Of a DNA stretch of 64,000 nucleotides, positions 1 to 12,312 are shown piece by piece (position 1 is the first letter of the stretch; each line of letters begins with the position of its first letter). Location of the stretch: positions 51,001 through 115,000 of the forward strand of contig CANXME010000216.1 in the NCBI GenBank assembly GCA_948144175.1. Direction: 5' to 3'. The stretch is from Closterium sp. NIES-65 (taxonomy: Eukaryota; Streptophyta; Zygnematophyceae; Desmidiales; Closteriaceae). The position numbers and the translations under genes were made by a program. The notes beneath the pieces were generated by a model, which ran no database searches, was not told the DNA's origin, and saw only the letters and a program-made list of their open reading frames with translations.

Positions 1-3000
1 GTGGACGTGGACGTGGACGTGGACGTAGACGTGGACGTGGACGTAGACATGGACGTGGACATGGATGTGGACGTGGACGTGGACGTGGACGTGGACGTAG
101 AAATGGACGTGGACGTACAAATGGACGTGCACGTGCACGTGGACCTGGACGTGCACGTGGACGTGGTTGTGGACGTGGACGTGGACGTGGACATGGACGT
201 GGACTTGGACGTGGACATGGACATGGACGTGGACGTGGACATGGACGTAGACGTGGACGTGGACGTGGACATAGACGTGGACGTGGACGTGGACGTGGAC
301 ATGGACGTGGACGTGGACGTGGACATGGACGTGAACATGGACGTGGACGTGGACATGGACGTGGACAAGGACATGGACGTGGACGTGGACATGGACGTGG
401 ACGTGGACATGGACGTGGACATGGACGTGGACATGGACGTGGACATGGACGTGGACGTGGACGTGGACGTAGACATGGACGTGGACGTGGACGTAGACGT
501 GGACGTAGAAATGGACGTGGACGTGGACGTGGACGTGGACGTGGACGTGGACATGGACGTGGACGTGGACGTGGACATGGACGTGGACGTGGACGTGGAC
601 GTGGACATGGACGTGGACATGGACGTGGACGTGGATTTGGACGTGGACGTGGACGTAGAAATGAACGTGGACGTGGACGTGGACGTGCACATGGAAATGG
701 ATGTAGACATGGACGTGGACGTGGACGTGAACGTGGACGTGGACGTGGACGTGGACATGGACGTGGACGTGGACATGAACGTGGACGTGGTCGTGGTCGT
801 GGACGTGGACGTGGACGTGGGCGTGGTCATGGACGTGGACGTGGACATGGACGTGGTCGTGGTCGTGGACATGGACGTGGACGTGGAGGACGTGGACGTG
901 GAGGACGTGGACGTGGACGTGGAGGACGTGGACGAGGACGTGGAGGACGTGGACGTGGACGTGGACGTGGACGTGGAAGTGGACGTGGAGGTGGACGTGG
1001 ACCTGGACGTGGACCTGGACGTGGACCTGGACGTGGACCTGGACGAGGACGTAGACATGGACGTGGACATGGACGTGGACGTGGACGTGGACATGGACGT
1101 GGACGTGGACGTGGACGTGCACATGGACATGGACGTGGACGTGGACATGGACATGGATGTGGACATGGACATGGACGTGGACGTAGACGTGGACGTGGAC
1201 GTGGACGTAGAATTGGACGTGGACGTGGACGTGGACGTGGACGTAGACGTGGACGTGGACGTAGACATGGACGTGGACATGGATGTGGACGTGGACGTGG
1301 ACGTGGACGTGGACGTGGACGTGGACGTAGAAATGGACGTGGACGTACAAATGGACGTGCACGTGCACGTGGACCTGGACGTGCACGTGGACGTGGTTGT
1401 GGACGTGGACGTGGACGTGAACGTGGTCGTGGTCGTGGACGTGGTCATGGTCTTGGACGTGGACGTGGACGTGGACGTGGTCATGGATGTGGACGTGGAC
1501 ATGGACGTGGTCGTGGTCGTGGACATGGACGTGGACGTGGTCGTGGACGTGGACGTGGACGACGTGGACGTGGAGGACGTGGACGAGGACGTGGAGGACG
1601 TGGACGAGGACATGGAGGACGTGGACGAGGACGTGGAGGACGTGGACGTGGACGTGGACGTGGTCGTGGACGTGGACGTGGACGTTGACGTGGACGTGGA
1701 CGTGGACGTGGACCTGGACGTGGACCTGGACGTGGACGTGGACGTGGAAGTGGACGTGGACGTGGACCTGGACGTGGACCTGGACGTGGACATGGACGAG
1801 GACATGGACGTGGACATGGACGTGGACGTGGACGTGGACGTGGACGTGGACGTAGACATGGACGTGGACGTGGACGTGGACGTACACATGGACATGGACG
1901 TGGACGTGGACGTGGACATGGACGTGGACATGGACATAGACGTGGACGTGGACGTGGACGTGGACGTAGAAATGGACGTGGACGTGGACGTGGACGTGGA
2001 CGTGGACATGGACGTGGACGTGGACGTGGACGTGGACGTGGACGTGGACGTCGAAGTGGACATGGACGTGGACCTGGACCTGGACGTGGACCTGGATGTA
2101 GACATGGACGTGGACGTGGACGTGGACGTGGACGTGGACATGGACGTGGACGTGGAAGTGGACGTGGACGTGGACGTAGAAATGGACGTGGACGTGGACG
2201 TGGAAGTGGACGTGGACGTGGACATAGAAATGGACGTGGACGTGGACGTGGACGTGGACGTGGACGTGGAAATGGACGTGGACGTGGACGTCGAAATGGA
2301 CGTGGACGTAGAAATGGACGTGGACGTCGACGTGGACATGGACGTGGACGTGGACATGGACATGGACGTGGACATGGACGTGGACGTGGACGTGGACATG
2401 GACGTGGACGTGGACGTGGACGTGGACGTAGACATGGACGTGGACGTGGACGTGGACGTGGACGTGGACATGGACGTGGACGTGGACGTGGACGTCGAAG
2501 TGGACGTGGACGTGGACCTGGACCTGGACGTGGACCTGGACGTAGACATGGACGTGGACGTGGACGTGGACGTGGACGTGGACATGGACGTGGACGTGGA
2601 AGTGGACGTGGACGTGGACGTAGAAATGGACGTGGACGTGGACGTGGACGTGGACGTAGACATGGACGTGGACGTGGAAGTGGACGTGGACGTGGACGTA
2701 GAAATGGACGTGGACGTGGACGTGGACGTGGACGTGGATGTGGACGTGGACGTGGACGTTGAAATGGACGTGGACGTGGAAATGGACGTGGACGTGGACG
2801 TGGACGTCGAAATGGACGTGGACGTGGACGTGGACGTGGACGTGGACGTGGACGTGGACGTAGAAATGGATGTGGACGTAGAAATGGACGTGGACAGAGA
2901 CGTGGAAGTGGACGTGGACGTGGACGTAGAAATGGACGTGGACGTGGACGTGGACGTGGACGTGGACGTGGAAATGGACGTGGACGTGGACGTGGACGTC

Positions 3001-5782
3001 GAAATGGACGTGGACGTGGACGTGGACGTGGACGTGGACGTGGACGTAGAACTGGACGTGGACGTAGAAATGGACGTGGACGTAGAAATGGACGTGGACG
3101 TGGACGTGGTTGTGGACGTGGACGTGGACGTGGAGGTGGAAGTGGACGTGGACGTGGACGTGGAAGTGGACGTGGACGTGGACGTGGAGGTAGACGTGGA
3201 CGTGGACGTGGAGGTGGACGTAAACATGGACGTGGACGTGGACGTGGACCTGGACGTGGACGTGGACGTGGACGTGGACGTCGAAATGGACGTGGACGTG
3301 GACGTGGACGTGGACGTGGACGTGGACGTGGACGTGGACATAGAAATGGACGTGGACGTGGACATGGACGTGGACGTGGACGTGGACATAAACATGGACG
3401 TGGACATGGACATGGACATGGACGTGGACGTGGACATGGACGTGGACGTGGACGTGGACGTAGAAATGGACGTGGACGTGGACGTGGACGTGGACGTGGA
3501 CGTGGACATGGACGTGGACGTGGACGTGGACGTGGACGTGGACGTCGAAGTGGACGTGGACGTGGACCTGGACCTGGACGTGGACCTGGACGTAGGCATG
3601 GACGTGGACGTGGACGTGGACGTGGACGTGGACGTGGACGTGGACGTGGACATGGACGTGGACGTGGAAGTGGACGTGGACGTGGACGTAGAAATGGACG
3701 TGGACGTGGACGTGGACGTGGACGTGGACGTGGAAGTGGACGTGGACGTGGACGTAGAAATGGACGTAGACGTGGACGTAGACGTGGACGTGGACGTGGA
3801 CGTGGACGTGGACGTGGAAATGGACGTGGACGTGGACGTGGACGTAGAAATGGACGTGGACGTGGACGTGGACGTGGACGTGGACGTGGACGTGGACGTC
3901 GAAGTGGACGTGGACGTGGACCTGGACCTGGACGTGGACCTGGACGTAGACATGGACGTGGACGTGGACGTGGACATGGACGTGGACGTGGACGTGGACA
4001 TGGACGTGGACGTGGACATGGACGTGGACGTAGAAATGGACGTGGACATGGACGTGGACGTGGACGTGGACATGGACCTGGACGTGGACGTGGACGTGGA
4101 CGTGGACGTCGAAATGGACGTGGACGTGGACGTGGACGTGGACGTGGACGTAGAAATGGACGTGGACGTGGACGTGGACATGGACGTGGACGTGGACGTG
4201 GACATGGACATGGACGTGGACATGGACATGGACGTGGACGTGGACGTGGACATGGACGTGGACGTGGACGTGGACGTGGACGTAGAAATGGACGTGGACG
4301 TGGACGTGGACGTGGACGTGGACATGGACGTGGACGTGGAAGTGGACGTGGACGTGGACATGGACGTGGACGTGGACGTGGACCTGGACGTGGACCTGGA
4401 CGTAGACATGGACATGGACGTGGACGCGGACGCGGACGTGGCCGCGGACGCGGACGTGGACGTGGACGCGGACGTGGACGCGGACGTGGACGCGGACGTG
4501 GACGCGGACGCGGACGTGGACGTGGACGCGGACGTGGACGTGGACGTGGACGGGGACGTGGACGGGGACGTGGACGTGGACGTGGACGTGGACGTGGACG
4601 TTGACGTGGACGTGGACGTGGACGTAGACGTGGACGTGGACGTGGACGTGGACGTGGAAATGGACGTGGACGTGGACGTGGAAATGGACGTGGACGTGGA
4701 CGTGGACGTGGACGTGGACGTGGACGTGGAGGTGGACGTGGACGTGGAGGTGGACGTGGACGGGGACGTGGAGGACGACGTGGACGTGGAGGACGTGGAC
4801 GTGGACGTGGACGTGGAGGACGTGGACGTGGACGTGGACGTGGACATGGACGTGGACGTGGACGTGGACGTGGACGTGGACGAGGACGAGGACGTGGACG
4901 TGGACGTGAACGTGGACGTGGACGTGGTCGTGAACGTGGACGTGGTCGTGGACGTGGTCGTGGACGTGGACGTGGACGTGGACCTGGACCTGGACGTTGA
5001 CGTGGACGAGGACGTGGACGTGGACGTGGAGGACATGGACGTGGACGTGGACGTGGACGTGGACGTAGAAGTGGACGTGGACGTGGACGTGGACGTGGAC
5101 GTGGACCTGGACGTGGACGTGGACGTGGACGTGGACGAGGACGAGGACGTGGACGTGGACGTGGACGTGGACGTGGACGTGGACGTGAACGTGGACGTGG
5201 ACGTGGTCGTGGACGTGGTCGTGGATGTGGACGTGGACGTGGACCTGGACCTGGACGTTGACGTGGACGAGGACGTGGACAAGGACGTGGAGGACATGGA
5301 CGTGGACGTGGACGTGGACGTGGACGTAGAAATGGACGTGGACGTGGACGTGGACGTGGACGTGGACCTGGACCTGGACCTGGACGTTGACGTGCACGTG
5401 GACGTGGACATGGACATGGACCTGGACGTGGACGTGCACGTGGAGGTGGACGTGGAGGTGGACGTGGACGTGGACCTGGACATGGACGTGCACGTGGAGG
5501 TGGACGTGGACGTGGACCTGGACATGGACCTGGACGTGGACGTGGAGGACATGGACGTGGACGTGGACGTGGACGTTGACGTGGACGTGGACGTGGACGT
5601 GGACGTGGACGTGGACCTGGACGTGGACGTGGACGTGGACGTGGACGTGGACGACGACGAGGACGTGGACGTGGACGTGGACGTGGACGTGGACGTGGAC
5701 ATGGACGTGGACGTGGAAGTGGACGTGGACGTGGACGTAGAAATGGACGTGGACGTGGACGTGGACGTGGACATGGACGTGG
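1..5782 (+). repeat. Hexamer satellite array A, (GTGGAC)n on the + strand
   Basis: The stretch is an essentially uninterrupted tandem array of GTGGAC, roughly 960 units by length, running off the left edge of the window. Common variant units are ATGGAC, GTAGAC, GTAGAA, GTGGAA, GTGGTC, GTGCAC and GACGAG-type units. Variants recur in blocks, which shows higher-order duplication. A composite with GTAGAA-ATGGAC, GTACAA and GTGCAC units at about 100-175 recurs at about 1327-1400. A composite starting GTCGAAGTGGAC followed by two CTGGAC units recurs near 2050, 2492, 3542 and 3897. A block with GTGAAC and GTGGTC units at about 4905-5000 recurs near 5185-5260. All frames are open because the unit has no stop codon in any frame, so the 1950-residue Val-Asp frame is not evidence of a gene. 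Confidence 0.97.
4424..4568 (+). repeat. Local cluster of GCGGAC and GGGGAC variant hexamers in array A
   Basis: Within array A this stretch alternates GTGGAC with many GCGGAC units (about a dozen), one GTGGCC unit and, at its right end, two GGGGAC units. These variants are almost absent elsewhere in the GTGGAC arrays of the window. They add a second CpG per unit. The clustering suggests local amplification of one mutated unit rather than scattered point mutation. Confidence 0.85.
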
Positions 5783-6420
5783 TCCAGGAGCTTGCCTGGT
5801 CCAGGAGCGTGCCTGGTCCAGGAGCGTGCCTGGTCCAGGTGCTTGCCTGGTCCACGAGCTAGCCTCGTCCTAGAGCTTGTCTGGTCCAGGAGCGTCCTTG
5901 GTCGAGGAGCTTGCCTGGTCCAGGAGCTTGCCTGGTCCAAGAGCTTGCCTTGTCCTGGAGCTTCACTGGTCCAAGACCTTGCCAGGTGCAAGAGCTTGTC
6001 AGGTCCAGGTGCATGCCGGGTCCACAAGCTTGCCTGGTCCAGGAGCTTGCCTCATCAAGGAGCTTGCCTTGTCCAGGAGCTGGCCTGGTCCTGGAGCGTG
6101 CCTGGTCTTGGAATGTGTCTTGTCTAGGAGCGTGCCTAGTCCATGAGCTTGCCTCGTCTAGGAGCGTGCCTGGTCAAGGAGCTTGCCTGGTCCAAGAGCT
6201 TGCCTGGTCCAAGAGCTTGCCTAGTCCACAAGCTTGCCTAGTCCAAGAGCTTGCCTCGTCAAGGAGCTTGCTTGGCCTCGTCTAGGAGCGTGCGTGGTCA
6301 TGGAATGTGTCTGGTCCAGGAGAGTGCCTAGTCCATAAGCTTGCCTCGTCTAGGAGCTTGCCTGGTCCAGGAGCTTGCCTGGTCCTGGAGCTTGCCTGAT
6401 CCTGGAGCTTGCCTGGTCCA
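5783..6420 (+). repeat. 17-bp minisatellite, block 1 (forward orientation)
   Basis: Tandem units of 17 bp with consensus CCAGGAGCTTGCCTGGT start directly at the end of hexamer array A. The join shares GTGGTCC, which is both a hexamer variant and the start of a 17-mer. Frequent variants are CCAAGAGCTTG, CTAGGAGCTTG, CCACGAGCTTG and CCAGGAGCGTG. Across the whole minisatellite region (5783-21335) there are about 915 units by length. Three units make 51 bp, which translates as an open 17-residue repeat in several frames. No gene is inferred. Confidence 0.96.
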
Positions 6421-8562
6421 TTGCAAGCTAACGGACCAAGAAAGCTCCAGGACAGGGCAGGCTCCTGGACCAGGCACGCTCCTGGAACAGGCAAGCTCCT
6501 GGACCAGGCAAAGCTCCTGGACCAGGCAAGCTCTTGGACCAGGCAAGCTCCTAGACTAAGCAAGCTCCTGGACCAGGCACGCTCCTGGACCCGGCAAGCT
6601 CCTAGACCGGGCAAGCTCTTGGACCAGGCAAGCTCCTGGTCCAGGCAAACTCGTGGACCAGGCACGCTCCTGGACCAGGCAAGATCTTGGACGAGGCAAG
6701 CTCCTGGACCAGGCAAGCTCCTAGACCAGGCAAGCTCATGGACCACGAACGCTCCTGGACCTGGCAAGCTCCTAGACCAGGCAAGATCTTGGACGAGGCA
6801 AGCTCCTGGACCAGGCAAGCTCCTGGATCAGGCAAGCTCCTCGACCAGGCACGCTCCTGGACCAGGCAAGCTCCTAGACCAGGCAAGGTCATGGACCAGG
6901 CAAGCTCCTAGACCAGGCAAGCTCGTGGACCAGCCATGCTCGTGGACCAGCCAAGCTCCTGGACAGGGCATGCTCCTAAACCACAAAAGCTCTTGGACCA
7001 GGCAAGCTCTTGGACCAGGCAAGCTCCTGGACCAGCCAAGCTCCCGGACCATGCAAGCTCGTGGACCAGGCACGGTCCTGGACCAGGCAAGATCCTAGAC
7101 CAGGCAAGCTCCTGGACCAGGCAAGCTCCTGGACCAGGCAAGCTCGTGGACCGGGCAAGCTCGTGGACCAGGCAAGCTCCTTGACCAGGCAAGCTCCTAG
7201 ACCAGGCACGCTCCTGGACCAGGCAAGCTCCTAGACCAGGCAAGCTCCTGGACCACGCAAGCTCTTAGACAAGGCACGCTCTTGGACCAGGCAAGCTCTT
7301 GGACCAGGTAGGCTTCATGACCGGGCAAGCTGCTGGACAAGGCAAGCTCCTGGACCAGGCAAGATCCTGGTCCAGCCAAGCTCATGGACCACGCAAGCTC
7401 CTGGACCAGGAACGCTCGTTGACCAGGCACGCTCTTGGACCAGACAAGCTCCTAGACCAGGCAAGGTCCTGGACCAGGCAAACTCCTGGACCAGGCAAGC
7501 TCATGGACCGGGCACGCTCCTGGACCAGGCAAGCTCCTGGACCAGGCAAGCTCCTAAACCACGCAAGCTCTTAGACCGGGCAGGCTCGTGGAACACGCAA
7601 GCTCGTGGACCAGGCAGGCTCTTGGACCAGGCAAGCTGCTAGACCAGGCAAGCTCCTTGACCAGGCAAGCTCGTGGACCAGGCAAGCTCTTGGACCAGGC
7701 AGGCTTCTGGACCAAGCAAGCTCCTGGACCACGCAAGCTCCTGGACCAGGCAAGCTCGTGGACCAGGCAGGCTCTTGGACCAGGCAAGATCCTGGACCAA
7801 GCAAGCTCCTGGACCAGGCACACTCGTGGACCAGGCACACTCCTGGACCAGGCAAGCTCTTGGACCAGGCACGCTCTTGGACCAGGCAAGCTCTTGGACC
7901 ACGCAAGCTCCTGGACCAGGCACGCTCGTGGACCAGGCACGCTCCTAGCCTAGGCACGCTCCTGGAACAGGCAACCTCATGGACCAAGCACGCTCCTTGA
8001 CCAGGCAAGCTCCTGGACGAGGCAAGCTCCTAGACCATGCAAGCTCTTGGACCAGGCACGCTCCTGGACCAGGCAAGCTCTTGGACCAGGCACGCTTCTG
8101 GACCAAGCAAGCTCCTGGACCAAGCAAGCTCCTGGACGACGCAAGCTCTTGGACCAGGCAGGCATCTAGACCAAGCAAGCTCCTGGACCTGGCAAGCTCC
8201 TGGACCACGCAAGCTTCTGGACAAGGCAAGCTCCCGGACCAGGCAATATCTTGGACCAGGCAAACTCCCAGTCCAAGGAAGCTCCTGGACCAAGCAAGCT
8301 CGTGGACCGGGCACGCTCCTGGACCAGGCAAGTTCCTAGACGAGGCAAGCTCCTGGACCAGGCAAGCTCCTGGACATTGCAAGCTCCTGGACTTGGCAAG
8401 CTCCTGTACCACGCACGCTCCTGGACCAGGCAAGCTCCTAGACTAGGCAAGCTCCTCGACCACGCAAGCTCTTGGACCAGACAAGCTCCTGGACCGCGCA
8501 AGCTCCTGGACCAGTCAAGCTAACGGACCATGAAAGCTCCTGGACAAGGCAAGCTCGTGGAG
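6421..8562 (-). repeat. 17-bp minisatellite, block 2 (reverse orientation)
   Basis: At 6421 the array flips to the reverse complement, GGCAAGCTCCTGGACCA. The flip is marked by the variant AAGCTAACGGACCA at about 6424. A second copy of that motif lies near the far boundary, at about 8518, about 45 bp before forward orientation resumes. This block matches the reverse block at 10374-12312 unit by unit, with shared unusual units such as GGTAGGCTTCATGACCGG and GGCAATATCTTGGACC. Confidence 0.93.
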
Positions 8563-10373
8563 GTTGGTCTAGGAGTTTGCCTGGTCCAGCAGCTTGCCTG
8601 GTCTAGGAGCTTGCCTGGTCTAGGAGCTTGCTTGGTCCAGGAGCGTGCTTGTTCCACGAGCGTGCCTGGTCCAGGAGCTTGCCTTGTCCAGGAGCTTTCT
8701 TGGTCCGTTAGCTTGCCTGGTCCAGGAGCTTGCCTGGTCTAGGAGCTTTCCTGGTCCAAGAGCTTGCCTGGTCCAAGAGCTTGCCTGGTCCAGCAGCTTG
8801 CCTGGTCCAGGAGCGTGCGTGATCCACGAGCTTGCCTGGTCCATGAGCTTGCCTGGTCCAGGAGCGTGCCTGGTCCAAGAGCTTGCCTGGTCCAGGAGCT
8901 TTCATGGTCCAAGAGCTTGCCTGGTCCAAGAGCTTGCTTGGTCCAGAAGCCTGCCTGGTCCAAGAGCTTGCCTGGTCCAGGAGCGTGTCTGGGTTAAGAG
9001 CTTGCCTGGTCCAGGAGCTTGCGTGGTCGAGGAGCTTGCCTGGTCCAGGAGCTTGCCTGGTCCAGGAGCTTGCCTTGTCCAAGAGCTTGTCTGGTCCAAG
9101 AGCTTGTGTGGTCTAGGAGCTTGCCTGGTCCAGGAGCTTGCCTAGTCTAGGAGCTTGCCTGGTCTAGGAGCTTGCCTAGTCCAAGAGCGTGCCTGGTCCG
9201 GAAGCTTGCCTGGTCCAGGAGCTTGCCTGGTCTAGGAGCTTGCATGGTCCAGGAGCTTGCCTGGTCCAGGAGCTTGCGTGGTCGAGGAGCTTGCCTGATC
9301 CAGGAGCTTGCCTGGTCCAGGAGCTTGCCTGGTCCAGGAGCTTGCCTTGTCAAGGATATTGCGTGGTCTAGGAGCTTGTCAAGTCCAAGAGCTTGCTTGG
9401 TCCAGAAGCTTGCCTGGTCCAGAAGATTGCCTGGTCCACGAGCTTGCGTGGTCAAGGAGCTTGCCTAGTCCACGAGATTGCCTGGTCTAGGAGCTTGCCT
9501 GGTCCACAAGCCTGCTTGGTCCAAGAGCTTGCCTGGTCCACGAGCGTGTACGGTCCAGGAGCGTGCCTGATCCAGGAGCTAGCCTGGTCCATGAGCTTGC
9601 CTGGTCCAAGAGCTTGCTTGGTCCAGAAGCCTGCCTGGTCCAAGAGCTTGCCTGGTCCAAGAGCGTGCCTGGTCCAAGAGCTTGCGTGGTCCAGGAGCTT
9701 GCGTGGTCAAGGAGCTTGCCTAGTCCAGGAGCTTGCCTGGTCTAGGACCCTGCCTGGTCCAAGAGCTTGCCTGGTCCAAGAACTTTCGTGGTCCAGGAGC
9801 TTGCCTGGTCCAGGACCTTGCCTGGTCTAGGAGCTTGCCTGGTCCAGGAGCTTGCCTAGTCCAGGAGCATGCCTCGTCCACGAGTTTGCCTGGTCCACAA
9901 GCTTGCCTGGTCTAGGAGCTTGCCTGGTCTAGGAGCTTGCATGGTCCAGGAGCGTGCCTGGTCCAGGAGCTTGCCTGGTCCAAGAGCTATCCTGGGCCAG
10001 GAGCTTGCCTTGTCTAGGAGCTTGCCTGGTCCAAGAGCTTGCCTGGTCCAAGAGCTTGCCTGGTCCAAGAGCTTGCCTTGTCCAAGAGCTTGCCTGGTCC
10101 AAGAGCTTGCCTGGTCCAAGAGCTTGCCTGGTCCAAGAGCTTGCCTGGTCCAAGAGCTTGCCTAGTCCACAAGCTTGCCTGGTCCAAGAGCTTGCCTCGT
10201 CAAGGAGCTTGCCTGGTTCAGGAGCTGGCCTCGTCTAGGAGCGTGCCTGGTCCTGGAATGTGTCTGGTCCAGGAGAGTGCCTAGTCCATAAGCTTGCCTT
10301 GTCTAGGAGCTTGCCTGGTCCAGGAGCTTGCCTGGTTCTAGAGCTTGCCTGATCCTGGAGCTTGCCTGGTCCA
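8563..10373 (+). repeat. 17-bp minisatellite, block 3 (forward orientation)
   Basis: Forward-orientation 17-mers lie between the two reverse blocks. The start carries GGTCTAGGAGTTTGCCTGG. The last ~130 bp (about 10240-10373) repeats the last ~130 bp of block 1 (about 6290-6420), including CTGGAATGTGTCTGG and the AGAGTGCCTAGTCCATAAGC unit. The flank was therefore duplicated together with the reverse block. Confidence 0.93.
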
Positions 10374-12312
10374 AGGCAAGCTAACGGACCAAGAAAGCTC
10401 CAGGACAGGGCAGGCTCATGGACCAGGCACGCTCCTGGTACAGGCAAGCTCCTGGACCAGGCAAAGCTCCTGGACCAGGCAAGCTCTTGGACCAGGCAAG
10501 CTCCTGGACTAGGCAAGCTCCTGGACCAGGCACGCTCCTGGACCCGGCAAGCTCCTAGACCGGGCAAGCTCTTGGACCAGGCAAGCTCCTGGACCAGGCA
10601 AGATCTTGGACGAGGCAAGCTCCTGGACCAGGCAAGCTCCTAGACCAGGCAAGCTCCTGGACCACGAACGCTCCTGGACATGGCAAGTTCCTAGACCAGG
10701 CAAGATCTTGGACGAGGCAAGCTCCTGGACCAGGCAAGCTCCTGGATCAGGCAAGCTCCTCGACCAGGCACGCTCCTGGACCAGGCAAGCTCCTAGACCA
10801 GGCAAGGTCCTAGACCAGGCAAGCTCCTAGACCAGGCAAGCTCGTGGACCAGCCATGCTCGTGGACCAGCCAAGCTCCTAGACAGGGCATGCTCCTAAAC
10901 CACGAAAGCTCTTGGACCAGGCAAGCTCTTGGACCAGGCAAGCTCCTGGACCAGCCAAGCTCCCGGACCATTCAAGCTCGTGGACCAGGCACGGTTCTGG
11001 ACCAGGCAAGACCCTAGACCAGGCAAGCTCCTGGACCAGGCAAGCTCGTGGACCGGGCAAGCTCGTGGACCAGGCAAGCTCCTTGACCAGGCAAGCTCCT
11101 AGACCAGGCACGCTCCTGGACCAGGCAAGCTCCTAGACCAGGCAAGCTCCTGGACCACGCAAGCTCTTGGACCAGGCACGCTCTTGGACCAGGCAAGCTC
11201 TTGGACCAGGTAGGCTTCATGACCGGGCAAGCTGTTGGACAAGGCAAGCTCCTGGACCAGGCAAGATCCTGGTCCAGCCAAGCTCATGGACCACGCAAGC
11301 TCCTGGACCAGGAACGCTTGTTGACCAGGCACGCTCTTGGACCAGGCTAGCTCCTAGACCAGGCAAGGTCCTGGACTAGGCAAACTCCTGGACCAGGCAA
11401 GCTCATGGACCGGGCACGCTCCTGGACCAGGCAAGCTCCTGGACCAGGCAAGCTCCTAAACCACGCAAGCTCTTAGACCGGGCAAGCTCGTGGAACACGC
11501 AAGCTCGTGGACCAGGCAGGCTCCTGGACCAGGCAAGCTCCTAAACCAGGCAAGCTCCTTGACCAGGCAAGCTCGTGGACCAGGCACGCTCTTGGACTAG
11601 GCAGGCTTCTGGACCAAGCAAGCTCCTGGACCACGCAAGCTCCTGGACCAGGCAAGCTCGTGGACCAGGCAGGCTCCTGGACCAGGCAAGCTCCTGGACC
11701 AAGCAAGCTCCTGGACCAGGCACACTCGTGGACCAGGCACACTCCTGGACCAGGCAAGCTCTTGGACCAGGCACGCTCTTGGACCAGGCAAGCTCTTGGA
11801 CCAGGCACGCTCCTGGACCAGGCAAGCTCTTGGACCAGGCACGCTTCTGGACCAAGCAAGCTCCTGGACCAGGCAAGCTCCTGGACGACGCAAGCTCTTG
11901 GACCAGGCAGGCATCTAGACCAAGCAAGCTCCCGGACCTGGCAAGCTTCTGGACCACGCAAGCTTCGAGACAAGGCAAGCTCCCGGACCAGGCAATATCT
12001 TGGACCAGGCAAATTCCCGGTCCAAGGAAGCTCCAGGACCAAGCAAGCTCGTGGACCGGGCACGCTCCTGAACCAGGCAAGTTCCTAGACGAGGCAAGCT
12101 CCTGGACCAGGCAAGCTCCTGGACCTTGCAAGCTCCTGGACTTGGCAAGCTCCTGTACCAGGCACGCTCCTGGACCAGGCAAGCTCCTAGACTAGGCAAG
12201 CTCCTCGACCACGCAAGCTCTTGGACCAGACAAGCTCCTGGACCGGGCAAGCTCCTGGACCAGTCAAGCTAACGGACCATGAAAGATCCTGGACAAGGCA
12301 AGCTCGTGGAGC
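10374..12312 (-). repeat. 17-bp minisatellite, block 4 (reverse; duplicate of block 2)
   Basis: This is the second reverse-oriented block, entered through AAGCTAACGGACCA at about 10378 and left shortly after another copy at about 12267. It aligns to block 2 in the same order of variant units. The offset is about 3.95 kb at the left end and 3.75 kb at the right end, so it carries roughly 200 bp of net deletion relative to block 2. The copies differ by scattered substitutions. Confidence 0.92.

Noticed and set aside
1-5862. 1953-residue Val-Asp frame as a gene
   Set aside because: The hexamer is stop-free in every frame, so length is not evidence. The frame passes through the array end into the 17-mer without change and shows no start context or domain.
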